From NCBI RefSeq assembly GCF_042685645.1, contig NZ_JBHUNX010000001.1, forward strand, positions 248,001 through 312,000: a stretch of DNA of 64,000 bases. The letters are read 5' to 3'. The notes under the pieces are model-generated. The model was not told where the DNA came from, did no database searches, and saw nothing but the letters and a program-made list of their open reading frames with translations. This document shows, piece after piece, positions 1-10,138 of this stretch (position 1 is the stretch's first letter; each line of letters opens with the position of its first letter). The DNA comes from Salininema proteolyticum (GTDB lineage: Bacteria; Actinomycetota; Actinomycetes; Mycobacteriales; Micromonosporaceae). A program made the position numbers and the translations under genes.

Positions 1-225
1 CGCTTCGCGAATATGACGCCGTGAAGCGACGTGCCAGAGCTTCTCCAGGCGGTGTCGGGTCTTCAGCCTGCCGGCCCGGAAGAGGCAGCCGGCGGTGCCG
101 GCCGCCAGAACGACCGCGGCGCCCACGACGGCGTTGACGGGGGACCATACGGCCATGAAGGCGATGATGACCGCAATGGCGATCAAGGCGGTCTCGGCGA
201 GCAACAGTTTTCGGGAGAGTCTCAT
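1..225 (-). CDS. N-terminal part of a membrane protein, cut by the window edge
   Basis: This gene runs off the left edge, so only the first 75 residues are visible. Its ATG (223-225) overlaps the TGA of the upstream glycosyltransferase in an ATGA arrangement, which indicates one operon with translational coupling. The visible part has a short basic N terminus (MRLSRK), then two hydrophobic stretches at about residues 8-28 and 31-53, then a basic region. This suggests an inner-membrane protein with at least two membrane segments. The family cannot be named from this fragment. A role in cell-surface polysaccharide biology is inferred only from the neighbouring glycosyltransferase and UDP-GlcNAc epimerase. 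Confidence 0.7.
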   Translation of the reverse strand, partial: MRLSRKLLLAETALIAIAVIIAFMAVWSPVNAVVGAAVVLAAGTAGCLFRAGRLKTRHRLEKLWHVASRRHIREA

Positions 226-2321
226 GATGCGGGTCCCTGTCCGGTGGAGGGGAGGGCGTTCTTGATCTTGGAGGTCGCCTTCAAAAGCAGCGGATGGCCC
301 CGGTCGCCGAGCAGCAGGACGCCGACGGCCAGCGGCTGGACCGCGATGAACGCGAACAGGCCGATCGCCACGGCAGCATATCCGGCAACGGCCAGCCCCA
401 CGGCGGCGATCAGCCCCGCTCCCAGGATGCAAAGAGCGAGAAGTGCCATCTTGCGAAGGCCAGGCCTGCGCGCGGTAGTCCCGGTCTCATTGCGATTCGA
501 CTTCGAGGCCGGGTTCTCCGATGGTGCGGGCGTACCGTCGGTCTTGGTTCGGGGCTCGGCCTCCGTTGACTCGCCCCCGTCCCGACCTGCGGAGCGGGTG
601 GGCGGGGACTCGAGCAAGGCGAACTCGGCGTACTCGATGGAGAATTCGTCGTGGCGGCCGTCCACCAAGTCCGGTTGCGCCGCGAGCAGCCTGCCGGTGC
701 GGGCCGCGGTGGTCGCGGCGACGAACGGCACGCCGCTGGAATGCAGGAAGTCGACGGCCTCGGGACAGAACTCCCCGTCGTCCTTGGTGGGGCGGAGCAG
801 ACTCTCCATGTGGACGAGGCCAACGGCCTCTCCGTCCTCGGCCTCCCGCAGGGCGTCCAGCGCCCGCCGCAGTTCAGGAGTGTCCGTTCGCAGGTCGGCC
901 ACGACCAGCAGGTCGAACTCGCTGCCTTCGAACTTCTCCCCGAAGTGGTGCGGCGGAGCGTAGAAGGCCCTCTCGGTCTGATGGGCGGGCAGGAAGGGCG
1001 AGGCCTCCCCCTTACGGATCCTCTTGCGCCACTGGTGGTGTGAGGATTGGTAGGCCGTGCGCGCCGCGTGCTTCCACCCTCCGTAGATCTCCTGCGAGGT
1101 CAAGGTGCCGGACTGGAGGCGGACCAGAGTGTGGATGCTGTTCTTGAGGAACTTCGTCGACCCCCTTCCGAAGGCGGCCCGAATGCGTTCGTGGATTTCG
1201 GTGTCGGCTCCCTTCCGCACGGTGTCGAAGAAGCCGAGCCTCTGCCGAACCTCCTCGGTCCGGAAGAGGACCGAGGTGGAGCGCGGGCCCCGGACGGGCC
1301 TCCCTGTTCCCGTCGCACGCAGGTCCTCGGTCACCCGGTAGCAGCTCGACGACGTCATCACCAGGGACTCATCGTGGAGAAGCGGTTCCACCTGCTCCTC
1401 GAGCCAGCGGTTGGAGGCGACGTCGTCCGAGTCGAAGCCCGTGGTGAACTCTCCCTGCGCGAGGGAGAGCCCCACGTTGCGTGCGCGATAGGTTCCCCCG
1501 TTCTCAGGGAGGAGGTGCAGCCGCACGCGGGGGTCATCGGCGGCGATGGAGCGGAGCAGTTCATGGCAGGAGGGGTCGGAGTGGTCGTCGACCACGATGA
1601 GTTCCCAGTTGGTCCACGTCTGCCGTCGGATGGAGTCGATGGCCGTGTGCAGTTCTTCGGTCGGGTTGTAGGTGGTCATGATGATGGAGATGAGCGAGGG
1701 GTGCCGCCTCTCCGGGGCCGGGGCGAAGGTCAACCGGTCGATCGCGGGCGCATCGTCCCCTTCGCGAAGTTCCAGCCCCGTCCAGCCGCAGAACTCTTCG
1801 AACCTCGCCAACCACGGACCGGGCTCGCCGCCGAAGTCCGGGTGTACCGCGTCCGTCGCCAGGGCCTCTCGTCGGAAGTCGCCCTGCCTCATGGCGTCCA
1901 AGAGCCCGTCCGGAAGTGATCCGGAGGTCTGCAGGGCACTCGTGCCGTAGTAGAAGTGCTCGTCGACGCTCCATTCCCGGATATCGACGGCCGACGCGGC
2001 GCGGTTGAAGGCGGAGCGCGCCTCTTCGAACAGGCCCCTCCGCGCGTACAAGCACCCCAGGACGAGGCGGACTTCGGCCGAGGCACGGCCGCCTCCGCCG
2101 GATTGGCGGGGGATCCCGTGGCGGGTACCGCCCTCGTCGAACTCGGCAGCGAGGTCCTCGAGACAGTCCGTCAGCTGGTGCGATCTGGTCCTGATTCCGG
2201 TCTTGTAGACGGCCTCCCGTCCGAACTCCGACCAGATCCGTGAGATCTCAGTCGTCAACCGGGGAGCGTCACCGATCAGAGGGGTCCGGTCGGAGGCTGA
2301 TGGGAAGTCAACGGCTGTCAT
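222..2321 (-). CDS. Family 2 glycosyltransferase with C-terminal membrane anchor
   Basis: The 699-residue protein should transfer a sugar from a nucleotide-sugar donor to a surface glycan or glycoconjugate. The GT-A fold starts near residue 208 with a typical GT2 strand (SIIMTTYNP), followed by VVDDHSDP and a donor/metal-binding FDSDD near residue 298. Residues 1-200 are soluble and contain helical repeat-like sequence (YARRGLFEEARSAFNRA) resembling a TPR. A low-complexity acidic linker (about 570-610) leads to two or three hydrophobic segments at about 620-680, which would tether the enzyme to the membrane. It is divergent from the UDP-GlcNAc epimerase gene and overlaps the next gene by 4 nt. 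The donor and acceptor are unknown. The GT2 assignment is firm; the TPR reading is tentative. Confidence 0.85.
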   Translation of the reverse strand: MTAVDFPSASDRTPLIGDAPRLTTEISRIWSEFGREAVYKTGIRTRSHQLTDCLEDLAAEFDEGGTRHGIPRQSGGGGRASAEVRLVLGCLYARRGLFEEARSAFNRAASAVDIREWSVDEHFYYGTSALQTSGSLPDGLLDAMRQGDFRREALATDAVHPDFGGEPGPWLARFEEFCGWTGLELREGDDAPAIDRLTFAPAPERRHPSLISIIMTTYNPTEELHTAIDSIRRQTWTNWELIVVDDHSDPSCHELLRSIAADDPRVRLHLLPENGGTYRARNVGLSLAQGEFTTGFDSDDVASNRWLEEQVEPLLHDESLVMTSSSCYRVTEDLRATGTGRPVRGPRSTSVLFRTEEVRQRLGFFDTVRKGADTEIHERIRAAFGRGSTKFLKNSIHTLVRLQSGTLTSQEIYGGWKHAARTAYQSSHHQWRKRIRKGEASPFLPAHQTERAFYAPPHHFGEKFEGSEFDLLVVADLRTDTPELRRALDALREAEDGEAVGLVHMESLLRPTKDDGEFCPEAVDFLHSSGVPFVAATTAARTGRLLAAQPDLVDGRHDEFSIEYAEFALLESPPTRSAGRDGGESTEAEPRTKTDGTPAPSENPASKSNRNETGTTARRPGLRKMALLALCILGAGLIAAVGLAVAGYAAVAIGLFAFIAVQPLAVGVLLLGDRGHPLLLKATSKIKNALPSTGQGPAS

Positions 2322-2610
2322 GCGGCTCTCCTGGGCGGGGCTGTGTCGTCCTGTGCGGATGTCGACGGCGCTTCGTCGGGGCGGATCTCCGGGAGCGTGT
2401 CGGAATATCGCGGGGAATGCGGCTCATGCCGGGCTAGGGAGGATTCTAGCAGGCAGCGTCATGTGAGCCAGGATGCGGAGAGCGGTCCGTTGAAGCGAGC
2501 ACGCCGGGGGATCACACTGGTCACACGCGCCTCCGGCACAAGCGTGCGTTCGGGGTCCGGGGGTTATCTTATGGTGCAGTGCCCTGACCCCTTCAAACGG
2601 AAGTGCCCCC

Positions 2611-3702
2611 ATGAGGTTGATCAGCGTAGTAGGCGCCCGTCCGCAGTTCGTCAAACTGGCTCCGATCGCGGCGGCGGCGGAGAAGCGAGGTGTGGACCAC
2701 ATCATCGTCCACACCGGGCAGCATTACGATCACAGGATGTCGGACGTGTTCTTCCAGGGCCTGTCGATTCCGGCGCCGACCGTGAACCTCGATGTGGGAT
2801 CCGGGTCGCACGCCGCGCAGACCGGGGCCATGATGACCGGCCTGGAGAGGGAGTTCGGCCGGTTCGAGCCGGATTGCGTCCTCGTTTACGGGGACACCAA
2901 CTCGACTCTCGCCGCGGCCCTGGCCGCTGTCAAGATCCATGTTCCGGTGGCCCACCTCGAGGCCGGCCTGAGGTCGCACAACCGGGCCATGCCGGAGGAG
3001 CACAACAGGGTGTTGAGCGACCACGCCTCGGACCTCCTCCTCGCCCCGACTGAAGCCGCTGTGGAGAACCTCGGCAACGAGGGGCTTGCCGAGCGGACCG
3101 TTCTGACCGGCGACGTAATGACCGATGTGTGCCTCGCCACCGCCCAGGGCGCGGATTCGGCGGCCGTCGCCGCAGCGCTCGGCGTCGTGCCCGGGGAGTA
3201 CGTCCTCTCCACTATTCACCGCGCGGAGACGACCGACGATCCCGCCCGGCTGGCCGCCGTGGTCGACAAGCTGGCCACGTCGCCACTGCCTGTGGTGCTT
3301 CCCGTCCATCCCCGGCTGCGGGCGAAGGCGGAGCAGGCCGGAGTCGCCCTCGACAGGGGCTCGCTGCGCCTCGTCGAACCACTCGGTTATGCGGACATGG
3401 TGGCGGCGGTGTCGGGAGCACGGTCCGTGGTGACCGATTCCGGGGGTCTGCAGAAGGAGTGCTTCCTCCTCGACACGCCTTGCATCACCGTTCGTACGGA
3501 GACCGAATGGGGCGAGACGCTGACCGGCGAGTGGAACGTCCTGGTGCCGGACGCGTCCTCCGTGTCCACTTCCCAGTGGGAGTCTCTCTTGACGAGGACG
3601 CCGGATCCCGCGGTCAGAGAAGGGTACTTCCCGTACGGGAAAGGCGACGCGGCGGTGGCGAGCGTAGAGGCCATCGACCGTTTCGTCCGTTCTCGACGTT
3701 GA
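2611..3702 (+). CDS. wecB: UDP-N-acetylglucosamine 2-epimerase (non-hydrolysing)
   Basis: The 363-residue cytoplasmic enzyme interconverts UDP-GlcNAc and UDP-ManNAc, a precursor for wall or capsule polymers. The length is normal for the family. Visible hallmarks are the N-terminal GARPQFVKLAP, VYGDTNST near residue 95, the acidic HLEAGLRS and PEEHNRVLSDH motifs that hold the family's catalytic acids, the histidine motif STIHRAE, and the C-terminal SVVTDSGGLQKE and RTETEWGET UDP-binding segments. It reads away from the glycosyltransferase gene across a 289-bp divergent region, so the two may share regulation. The start is an ATG beginning MRLISVVGARPQ, with no strong Shine-Dalgarno upstream. 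Confidence 0.95.
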   Translation: MRLISVVGARPQFVKLAPIAAAAEKRGVDHIIVHTGQHYDHRMSDVFFQGLSIPAPTVNLDVGSGSHAAQTGAMMTGLEREFGRFEPDCVLVYGDTNSTLAAALAAVKIHVPVAHLEAGLRSHNRAMPEEHNRVLSDHASDLLLAPTEAAVENLGNEGLAERTVLTGDVMTDVCLATAQGADSAAVAAALGVVPGEYVLSTIHRAETTDDPARLAAVVDKLATSPLPVVLPVHPRLRAKAEQAGVALDRGSLRLVEPLGYADMVAAVSGARSVVTDSGGLQKECFLLDTPCITVRTETEWGETLTGEWNVLVPDASSVSTSQWESLLTRTPDPAVREGYFPYGKGDAAVASVEAIDRFVRSRR

Positions 3703-3870
3703 CGCAGGACCGGGTTTCGGTGCCGATCAGGTCGGCATGTGGATGCGGCCGAGTGTGAAGCGGAGATAACGCCGCGGTCCCAGCCCGTACGGGACAAGGA
3801 TGTTTCCGCCATTCGAACCTTGCGCGGACGGTCAGCCTTTTCGGGGGATTCTCTGCACGGGGAGCGGCGG

Positions 3871-3876
3871 TAGAAT
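3871..3876 (+). promoter_or_regulatory. -10 box of a probable leaderless promoter
   Basis: TAGAAT lies 6 nt before the ATG at 3883. This spacing places the transcript start at or next to the start codon. No Shine-Dalgarno sequence sits at a useful distance, which fits a leaderless mRNA, common in actinobacteria. Confidence 0.5.
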
Positions 3877-3882
3877 ACGGCC

Positions 3883-4137
3883 ATGACGACGAGAGAGCAC
3901 CCGCTGAAAGGGCAGTTCGACACTGCCGAGGCCCGATGGGAGAGGCCGTTGAAGGACGACGGCGAGCCCGGCGCGTTCGAGATCGGGTTCGCCGAGAACG
4001 GCCTGGTCGCGCTGAGACTGGCCGAAGAGCCCGATGGCGATCTCCTGATCTACACGCCCGAGGAGTGGACGGCCTTCGTCGAGGGGAAGGACGACGGCGA
4101 GTTCGACCTGCCTCCGGGGACCGCAACGTCCGATTGA
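3883..4137 (+). CDS. DUF397-like small acidic protein
   Basis: The 84-residue acidic protein has the DUF397 pattern: an early W within a polar segment (ARWERPLK), a central strand (GLVALRLAEEPDGDLLIY), and the ending TPEEWTAFVEGKDDGEFDL, which matches the usual xPxEWxAFxxGxKxGEFD signature. DUF397 proteins are widespread in actinomycetes and often sit beside an XRE-type helix-turn-helix regulator, as in the BldB/AbaA-type pairs. No such regulator is present here, so this copy is solitary. The N-terminal motif is degenerate compared with the common WRKSSYS form. Function is unknown; a small regulatory or antitoxin-like role is inferred from the family only. Confidence 0.65.
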   Translation: MTTREHPLKGQFDTAEARWERPLKDDGEPGAFEIGFAENGLVALRLAEEPDGDLLIYTPEEWTAFVEGKDDGEFDLPPGTATSD

Positions 4138-4170
4138 ACTCGGCCGGACGATATTCATAAGCGAACGAAT

Positions 4171-4202
4171 GAAGCCGCCGCGATGAAAACCGCGACGGCT
4201 TC
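4171..4202. terminator. Bidirectional intrinsic terminator
   Basis: An 11-pair stem with one mismatch (arms starting GAAGCCG and ending CGGCTTC) and an 8-nt A-rich loop lies between the convergent DUF397-like gene and the giant secreted-protein gene. A/T-rich sequence flanks it on the downstream side, so it could stop transcription from both directions. Confidence 0.7.
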
Positions 4203-4219
4203 AAATATTAATTTGTACG

Positions 4220-7200
4220 TTAAGCGGTACCAGCGGACACCGCTGTCTGCGTCGTTCCCTCCTTCGCGTCGGCCCAGTCCAGGGAGTACACGGAATTGTC
4301 GCCCAGCGCTGTGGCGAAAAGCCCGGTCGGCAGACAGGCGATCCCCGCTCCGAAACTGCCGTTGTTGTTCGCGTCGGAATATGTCACCACGGTGTCCTTA
4401 CCATGGCCAGGCGCCGCCGCACCGGTAACGTGAACCAGGCCGTCGTCGTCGGCGGTGGCGAAATTCTCGTCGGGAACCCCGACGGCCAACTTCAATGTGG
4501 CATTTGTAGAGACCACCGAATCATCCATGTTGACTAGCTCGACACTGGTCCCGATATGGTCGAAATCCTCCTTCGCTTCGCCCAACGCGGAACCCTGGCT
4601 GTAGTGTTCCGCCAGAGTCGTAGTGCCTGCGGAATTCCTGTCCAGGAGAGTGACCACTCCGGCGTTGTCGAATCCGCTGAGATCCTCCCACGGAGTCGAT
4701 ACGGCGATTTTCGTCGCATACTTCCAAGGGCCTTCTCCCTCTGGCCAGTAATCCTCGATGGCGACGCTGTATCCGATGCGGTCGCTGGATTCCAGACCGC
4801 CGGGCATGTAGGCGTCGTCCTGGTCATACCATTCTTTGAAATTGGGACGGTTCTGCTTCGAAGTGTAGTGGTTGAACAAGAGAGCGCCACCGGATTCGTT
4901 GATCTGGTCGGCGCCGCCGTCCTCGAAGGGAACTCCTACTATGAAATGAGTGGGAGAAGCGTCGATGTCCCATCCGAATTGATCGCCGGTTTCGACTCCG
5001 CCACCGACTCCGGGAGAGTTCTGGTCGACCCATGCCTTGCGGTCACCCTTGACATAGATGAGCGCACCGCCGTCGGTGACCTCGGAAACTCGGGCGTCGC
5101 CATCCCGGTAAGCACCGGTCGTATCGGTCTGGACATCTTCGCCGGGAGCTCCGATCACCAGGATGGGTGTTCCGTGGGCGGTGTTAGTGGCCGCCACCGA
5201 CCAGCCAAACTTGTCTCCGGACTCGGCCGCTCCGGGATATCCGGAGGTATTCTGGCTGATCATGAGATCGGAGGCGGTATCGATACCGTCACGAGAACCC
5301 GGCAGGATCTGCGTGTAGCCGGTATCCGAGTTCTCGCCGGGTATTCCGACGACGATCTCCGCGCAGCCGTCGCCGTCGGAATCATAGGTGTCGACGGCGT
5401 GACCGAACAGATCTCCTGCTTCGGAAACACCGTTGATTCCAGCCGAATTCGCATGGATGAGAGAGATTTTCTGCGTGGCTCCGTCTACGAACCAAATGGC
5501 TCCGGCGTCCGCCTGCCCGTCGACAGTTTGGGAAGGATTCGGAAGAACTGCGTCGCGATACCCGTCCCCGTTGACGTCTCCGTCGGCACCGAAGCAGGTC
5601 GTCGGGTCGGCCCAGGTCGGCGTAGCGTCGGCGAAACCGTCGCCGTTCGACTTTCTCGTCCACAGCGCACCGATTTCGCCGCCGATTCCGGCGCGAAGGG
5701 TGAACAGGTCCTCCTTACCGTCGTTGTCGATATCCCCGCCGGCGAGCCGCACATGGGGCCACTGGGTCAAGTCTGACGCGCATCCGGTGCAACGGGCGCT
5801 ATGGTCCCAACCGGAGCTGTTCTTGAAACCGCCCCGGTTCGGCTCGGCCACTGCCACTTGCAGGCGCACTCTGGCGTCGAAACGGTAGGACGCGACGATG
5901 TCGGGAAGTCCGTCCCCGGAGACATCGGCAATCGTGACGTGGTCGCGGTGGGTGAACCATCCGCCTGAGGAGTCGAAGGCGAGCTTCGGCGCTTCCATTC
6001 CCGTGCCAGAGCCGTAGCGAACGTACACTTCGGCGTTGCCGTCGGAACCTGTGCGGATCTCCGCGATATCGCCGCGCCAGTCACCGTCGAAATCGGCGAC
6101 CGCCAGTTCGATCGTGCGCGAGTCACCGCTTTCGGAAGCGACCTGAGTCGGTGCGCCGAAGCCGGCGTTTCTCCGGTCCTGGACGAATTCCGCAGTCCAC
6201 ACAGAGTAGTCGAATCGACCGTCGCCGCGGAGCATCACGAGGTCGTCATGCTGGTCGCCGGTAACGTCGCCGACCTGTATCTGAGTGTCGGACAGTTCCC
6301 ATCCGTCTTTCGCGTTCAGTGATGCCGCTGCAATGCCCGACTGTGCGAACACCGCTGCGTTCTGGCGGCAGACCCGATCGCGCGGGCTGCAAGCGGGAAT
6401 CGCCCATACCTCGAACCCTGCGTCCTCGGGAACCGCGACGATGAGATCGTCCCGGCCGTCACCGTTCACGTCGCCGGAACGCCAGACGGCGTCATCGAGG
6501 TACCAGTCCCTGACTTCCGGAAGGTTGTAGTCGTCCGATTCGAACACCTCGTCGGATCGCCGGGTGAACCCGCCTTCGGCATTGCCTTCCAACATGAAGA
6601 CGTCGGAATAGTCGGAGCTGTCGTCGACCACGGCCAGCGCGTCGACATAGCCGTCCCCGTTGAAGTCGCCGGTGACGAGCTCGCTGCGGGTCTCACGCTC
6701 GCTGATGTCGGCCAGGGCCTTCACCTGTTGGTCGTCGAAGGCCCCCGTATTGATATTGACGTCGTCGATCAAGCCGGGCCAATGGTCTACGACGCCGCCT
6801 TTGTGGAGGACCGATCCGACGCGGAGGTTTCCGGTCGAAGCCCAGAGGTCGATGTCCTCCCCGTGCCCTGCGGGGTTGCCATTGACATAGAAGTCGACGG
6901 TACCGCCTTCGGCACGGTAGACGACGGCGAGGTGAGTCCATTCACCGACACGTACGGGGGTGTCGGCGTCGACCTTCTGATTCCATGTGTAGCCGGTCCC
7001 GTCCGTCGCGGTGGAGCGGAAACTCCAAGCGTTTCCTCCCCCGTGGTAACCGAAGTAGAACGGACTGATGTAGTCGCCGTCCTGGCTGAGGACGTTCGCG
7101 GTCGTGCCGTCGCGGTCCAAACGCGCCCACGCTCCGATGGTGAAGTCCCCCGAAGTGTCGATGACCTTCGACTCGGTGGTGAGCGTGGACGTTGAACCGT

Positions 7201-10138
7201 CCATCATGGCCGCCTGTCCGGTGTAACCCTCGGCGATCTCGATATTGTCGCCGTACAGTCGAGGCCCGTTGCCCGACTTGTCGTCGTAGTATCCGGCGCT
7301 GATGCCCTCGAAGTCCCAGATACCTTTGGCGTGCTGACCGAGGCGTTCGACCTCGCCGCGGAACACGGTGCGGTCCCAGACCTTCACATCGTCGACGTCG
7401 CCGGCGAAGTGAGTGGACTCATTGCCGCCGTAGAGATCGCGTCCCACAACGAACGAACCCGTGGAGTTCCACGAGTCCGAGAAGGACGCCGTGTTCTGCA
7501 GCTGCCCGTTGACGTACAGGCTCAGTTGCTGAGCGTTGTACCCGAACACTCCGGTCACGTGATACCAGACGCCGGCCTCCACATTGACCTCGGAACCCGC
7601 CGAGGGAAAGGACAGACCTGTCTCGGTGCTGTCCTTGTTGGAGGCCACCATGAGGAACTCGTGGCTCTCGCCGTCGTACTTCAACATGAACGCCGAGTTG
7701 ACATTGCCGTCCTGCGACACGATCGTGTAGTCGGTGTCGGTCTGGTGGATCCTCACCCACGCCGACACGGTGTACGAAGAGTCGGTCCGAACGGCCGGGC
7801 CGTCGGTCGTCGCCTCGTCTCTGCCGTCGAAGGTCAGGTAGTTGAGGTGGTCCTCGGCGGCGTCGGCGGCATTGCCACCGCTCCATTCCGCGCCCGAGAC
7901 CGCCAGCGGCAGATCGACGTCATCTGCGTTGCCGGGGTACGCCCAGTCCGGCGCGGTCTCCCCCTCGGTCTCGTCGAGCTTCCAATGTGCGATGGGTGAC
8001 GATGCTGGGTTGACGCTGAAGTTGTACGTCGTCTTGTCCGACACGTTCCCATGCGCGTCGTAAGCCCAGGTGCTCAGTGTGAGCGGCCCGTCGGTCGGTG
8101 GGTCGAACGCTATGGTGGCCGCTCTGCCCGGAGTTGAGACGGGTACTTCGTTGTCCCCGGTGGCGTCCTGCAGGCTCCAGTAGTATCCGGCCGTGTCGGA
8201 ACTGGTCGACTCGAGTGTGAACCGTCCGGTCTTGCCGACCGAACCGTGCGGATCACCATCGGACGGGTAGTCGGTGGAAGTCACCGTGGGCTTCTCCGGC
8301 GGCGTCGTGTCCACTAGCACGGTGCAACCGCCGGAACTGGAACCGGTGGCACGGCCGTCCTTCGCGGAGACCGTCGCCCGGTACGACTGCCCGGAGATCC
8401 CGTCCCGATGAACTGACCAGGTGGCGCGCTCACGGTCGGCGCCGGCGGTGTTCCAGGTCTTTGAGGAACCGCTGTCATTGTCGGTCCACTTGAGAACACC
8501 GTCCATGTTGTCACCCTCGTCGTCGGTCAGCTTCGCCGTCACCGTCCAAGCGGCGGCGGCTCCGAGTTTGACCGTCGTACCGGGGCGGCAGGACTGCCCA
8601 TCGATAGTGAACGAACCGGGCTTGTTCGGCGGGGTATTGTACTTGACGCGCAGGTACACTCCACCGTTGTCGTCCTTCGTCTTCTCCGGGCCGAAGCGCC
8701 GGAAGCTCGGGCAGTGAGTCCCGCACGACTCCGACGAGGATTTGAGTCCGAACTGGATCTTGCGGTCCTTCGTCCCGGCGGTGTCGGACACATAACCGGT
8801 CACGTCGGTCCAGAGCTGTCGCGGGGCGCCGCAACCAGATGCGATCCCCTCATCGCGAGAGGCGATCTTGGAACCCCAGCTGCCCTGGTTGTTCCACGTC
8901 ATCTTGCGCAGATTGGCGTCCAGCTCGTAGATGTCCGCGGTGGCGGAGATTCCGTCGCAGCTGCGCATCCATGAGTACGTCATGGTCAGGCGCAGGTCCG
9001 CGTCCAGGATGTCGCGGCCTCGGAAGCGCGCGGTGTCGAACTCGAACGCTAGTCGCCAGGTTTGCTCCATGCCCACGTTGTAGTCGTAGGCGCGGCCTAG
9101 GCGTGCCGTGCCGTTGGGGTCCTTCTCGAACGAACCGCCGTTGTAGTAGTTGCGGTTCCGGTAGGAGTAGTAGTCCGACACCATGGCCCAGGCCGACCTC
9201 CCTACGGCGACCTGCTTGGGGTCGATGCGGATCGGGTAGACCGCGTCGGGGTCCGCCAGCATCTCCGCGTCGGGAGTGAGGGTCAGCTGCCCGTCTGTGT
9301 ACGCCAGGGCGACGTCGGCGGAGACGGCGAACGTCGTCGGCGACCACTCGGTGGTCGTCGAGTCGCCCACACCCTCGTCGGGCGGGGTCGAGTCCCACAT
9401 GATCGGGGTCGGACCGCCTGCGACGACATTGCCGGCGAAGTCGTTGATCTCCAGTGCGCCGGTCTCGCCGATCGCGGCGGTGTACCCGTCGAGCTCCAAA
9501 CCCATGCTCAGATTCGCGACCTCGGGCGAGGCGGCGGCTTCGGGAGTCTTGACTTCGAAGACCTTGGAGAAGCCGTCGTCAGTGGCTTTGACCTTCAAGT
9601 CGACGCCGGGGACGATTTCGGGGAAAACGGCCGTATCGCCGGTGACCTCAGGAGTCGGAAGGTTCTCGTGCCATGTGTAGGCGACGCTGCGGCCGTGGAC
9701 GTCCGTCGTCTTCGCGATGACGGTGTCGCCCCCGTCGGAGACCTCCAGACCCGAGTCGTTGTTCGTGGGAACGAAGGCGCCGTTGCCCGAAGCGACCAGG
9801 GTGTTGTCGATCGGGGCCCAGCTGCCGTCGTCCTGTTGCGCCTGGAAAGGTTCCAATGCCACCTCTTCGGCGAACACGCCGTCGGGCGTGGCGAACACGT
9901 CGGAGTCGGGGCTGGACAGGGACTCGATCTCGACGTCCTGGCCGGTGGAAGCGGCTTCGTCGAGAGCGTCGTCGATTTCGGTGTCGGTCGTCGTCTCGGA
10001 CGAACCCGACCCCGGGGGAACGGTGTCGTCGGCCGTTTGGGCGGCAACGGGAGGCGCGGCGACCAGCGTCGCTGCCGTCGCGCTCGCGGTTACCACCGCG
10101 AGCGCGAGAGCGAGTGGCCGCCTGAGAGAGGGTCTCAA
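4220..10138 (-). CDS. Giant secreted LamG / FG-GAP repeat protein
   Basis: The 1972-residue protein has a Sec signal peptide (RRPLALALAVVTASA, cleavage probably after PPVAAQ). A DNRLRE-like or carbohydrate-binding region lies at about 290-500 (VYPIRIDPKQVAVG...). Ig-like segments that begin PPNKPGSFTIDG and PPEKPTVTSTDYPSDG span about 500-715. Two LamG/ConA-like domains lie at about 715-925 and 935-1150; each starts HWKLDE or WDFEG and has the LYVNGQLQNTASF / FYVNGNPAGHG strand. From about 1155 to the end there are FG-GAP/VCBS-type calcium-binding repeats (GDFNGDGYVDAL, GDVNGDGRDDLI, GDIDNDGKEDLF). The start is TTG with AGGAG 7 nt upstream. It is divergent from the RHS toxin gene; such pairs recur in actinomycetes. 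A surface-adhesion or delivery role is inferred, not shown. Confidence 0.85.
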   Translation of the reverse strand: MRPSLRRPLALALAVVTASATAATLVAAPPVAAQTADDTVPPGSGSSETTTDTEIDDALDEAASTGQDVEIESLSSPDSDVFATPDGVFAEEVALEPFQAQQDDGSWAPIDNTLVASGNGAFVPTNNDSGLEVSDGGDTVIAKTTDVHGRSVAYTWHENLPTPEVTGDTAVFPEIVPGVDLKVKATDDGFSKVFEVKTPEAAASPEVANLSMGLELDGYTAAIGETGALEINDFAGNVVAGGPTPIMWDSTPPDEGVGDSTTTEWSPTTFAVSADVALAYTDGQLTLTPDAEMLADPDAVYPIRIDPKQVAVGRSAWAMVSDYYSYRNRNYYNGGSFEKDPNGTARLGRAYDYNVGMEQTWRLAFEFDTARFRGRDILDADLRLTMTYSWMRSCDGISATADIYELDANLRKMTWNNQGSWGSKIASRDEGIASGCGAPRQLWTDVTGYVSDTAGTKDRKIQFGLKSSSESCGTHCPSFRRFGPEKTKDDNGGVYLRVKYNTPPNKPGSFTIDGQSCRPGTTVKLGAAAAWTVTAKLTDDEGDNMDGVLKWTDNDSGSSKTWNTAGADRERATWSVHRDGISGQSYRATVSAKDGRATGSSSGGCTVLVDTTPPEKPTVTSTDYPSDGDPHGSVGKTGRFTLESTSSDTAGYYWSLQDATGDNEVPVSTPGRAATIAFDPPTDGPLTLSTWAYDAHGNVSDKTTYNFSVNPASSPIAHWKLDETEGETAPDWAYPGNADDVDLPLAVSGAEWSGGNAADAAEDHLNYLTFDGRDEATTDGPAVRTDSSYTVSAWVRIHQTDTDYTIVSQDGNVNSAFMLKYDGESHEFLMVASNKDSTETGLSFPSAGSEVNVEAGVWYHVTGVFGYNAQQLSLYVNGQLQNTASFSDSWNSTGSFVVGRDLYGGNESTHFAGDVDDVKVWDRTVFRGEVERLGQHAKGIWDFEGISAGYYDDKSGNGPRLYGDNIEIAEGYTGQAAMMDGSTSTLTTESKVIDTSGDFTIGAWARLDRDGTTANVLSQDGDYISPFYFGYHGGGNAWSFRSTATDGTGYTWNQKVDADTPVRVGEWTHLAVVYRAEGGTVDFYVNGNPAGHGEDIDLWASTGNLRVGSVLHKGGVVDHWPGLIDDVNINTGAFDDQQVKALADISERETRSELVTGDFNGDGYVDALAVVDDSSDYSDVFMLEGNAEGGFTRRSDEVFESDDYNLPEVRDWYLDDAVWRSGDVNGDGRDDLIVAVPEDAGFEVWAIPACSPRDRVCRQNAAVFAQSGIAAASLNAKDGWELSDTQIQVGDVTGDQHDDLVMLRGDGRFDYSVWTAEFVQDRRNAGFGAPTQVASESGDSRTIELAVADFDGDWRGDIAEIRTGSDGNAEVYVRYGSGTGMEAPKLAFDSSGGWFTHRDHVTIADVSGDGLPDIVASYRFDARVRLQVAVAEPNRGGFKNSSGWDHSARCTGCASDLTQWPHVRLAGGDIDNDGKEDLFTLRAGIGGEIGALWTRKSNGDGFADATPTWADPTTCFGADGDVNGDGYRDAVLPNPSQTVDGQADAGAIWFVDGATQKISLIHANSAGINGVSEAGDLFGHAVDTYDSDGDGCAEIVVGIPGENSDTGYTQILPGSRDGIDTASDLMISQNTSGYPGAAESGDKFGWSVAATNTAHGTPILVIGAPGEDVQTDTTGAYRDGDARVSEVTDGGALIYVKGDRKAWVDQNSPGVGGGVETGDQFGWDIDASPTHFIVGVPFEDGGADQINESGGALLFNHYTSKQNRPNFKEWYDQDDAYMPGGLESSDRIGYSVAIEDYWPEGEGPWKYATKIAVSTPWEDLSGFDNAGVVTLLDRNSAGTTTLAEHYSQGSALGEAKEDFDHIGTSVELVNMDDSVVSTNATLKLAVGVPDENFATADDDGLVHVTGAAAPGHGKDTVVTYSDANNNGSFGAGIACLPTGLFATALGDNSVYSLDWADAKEGTTQTAVSAGTA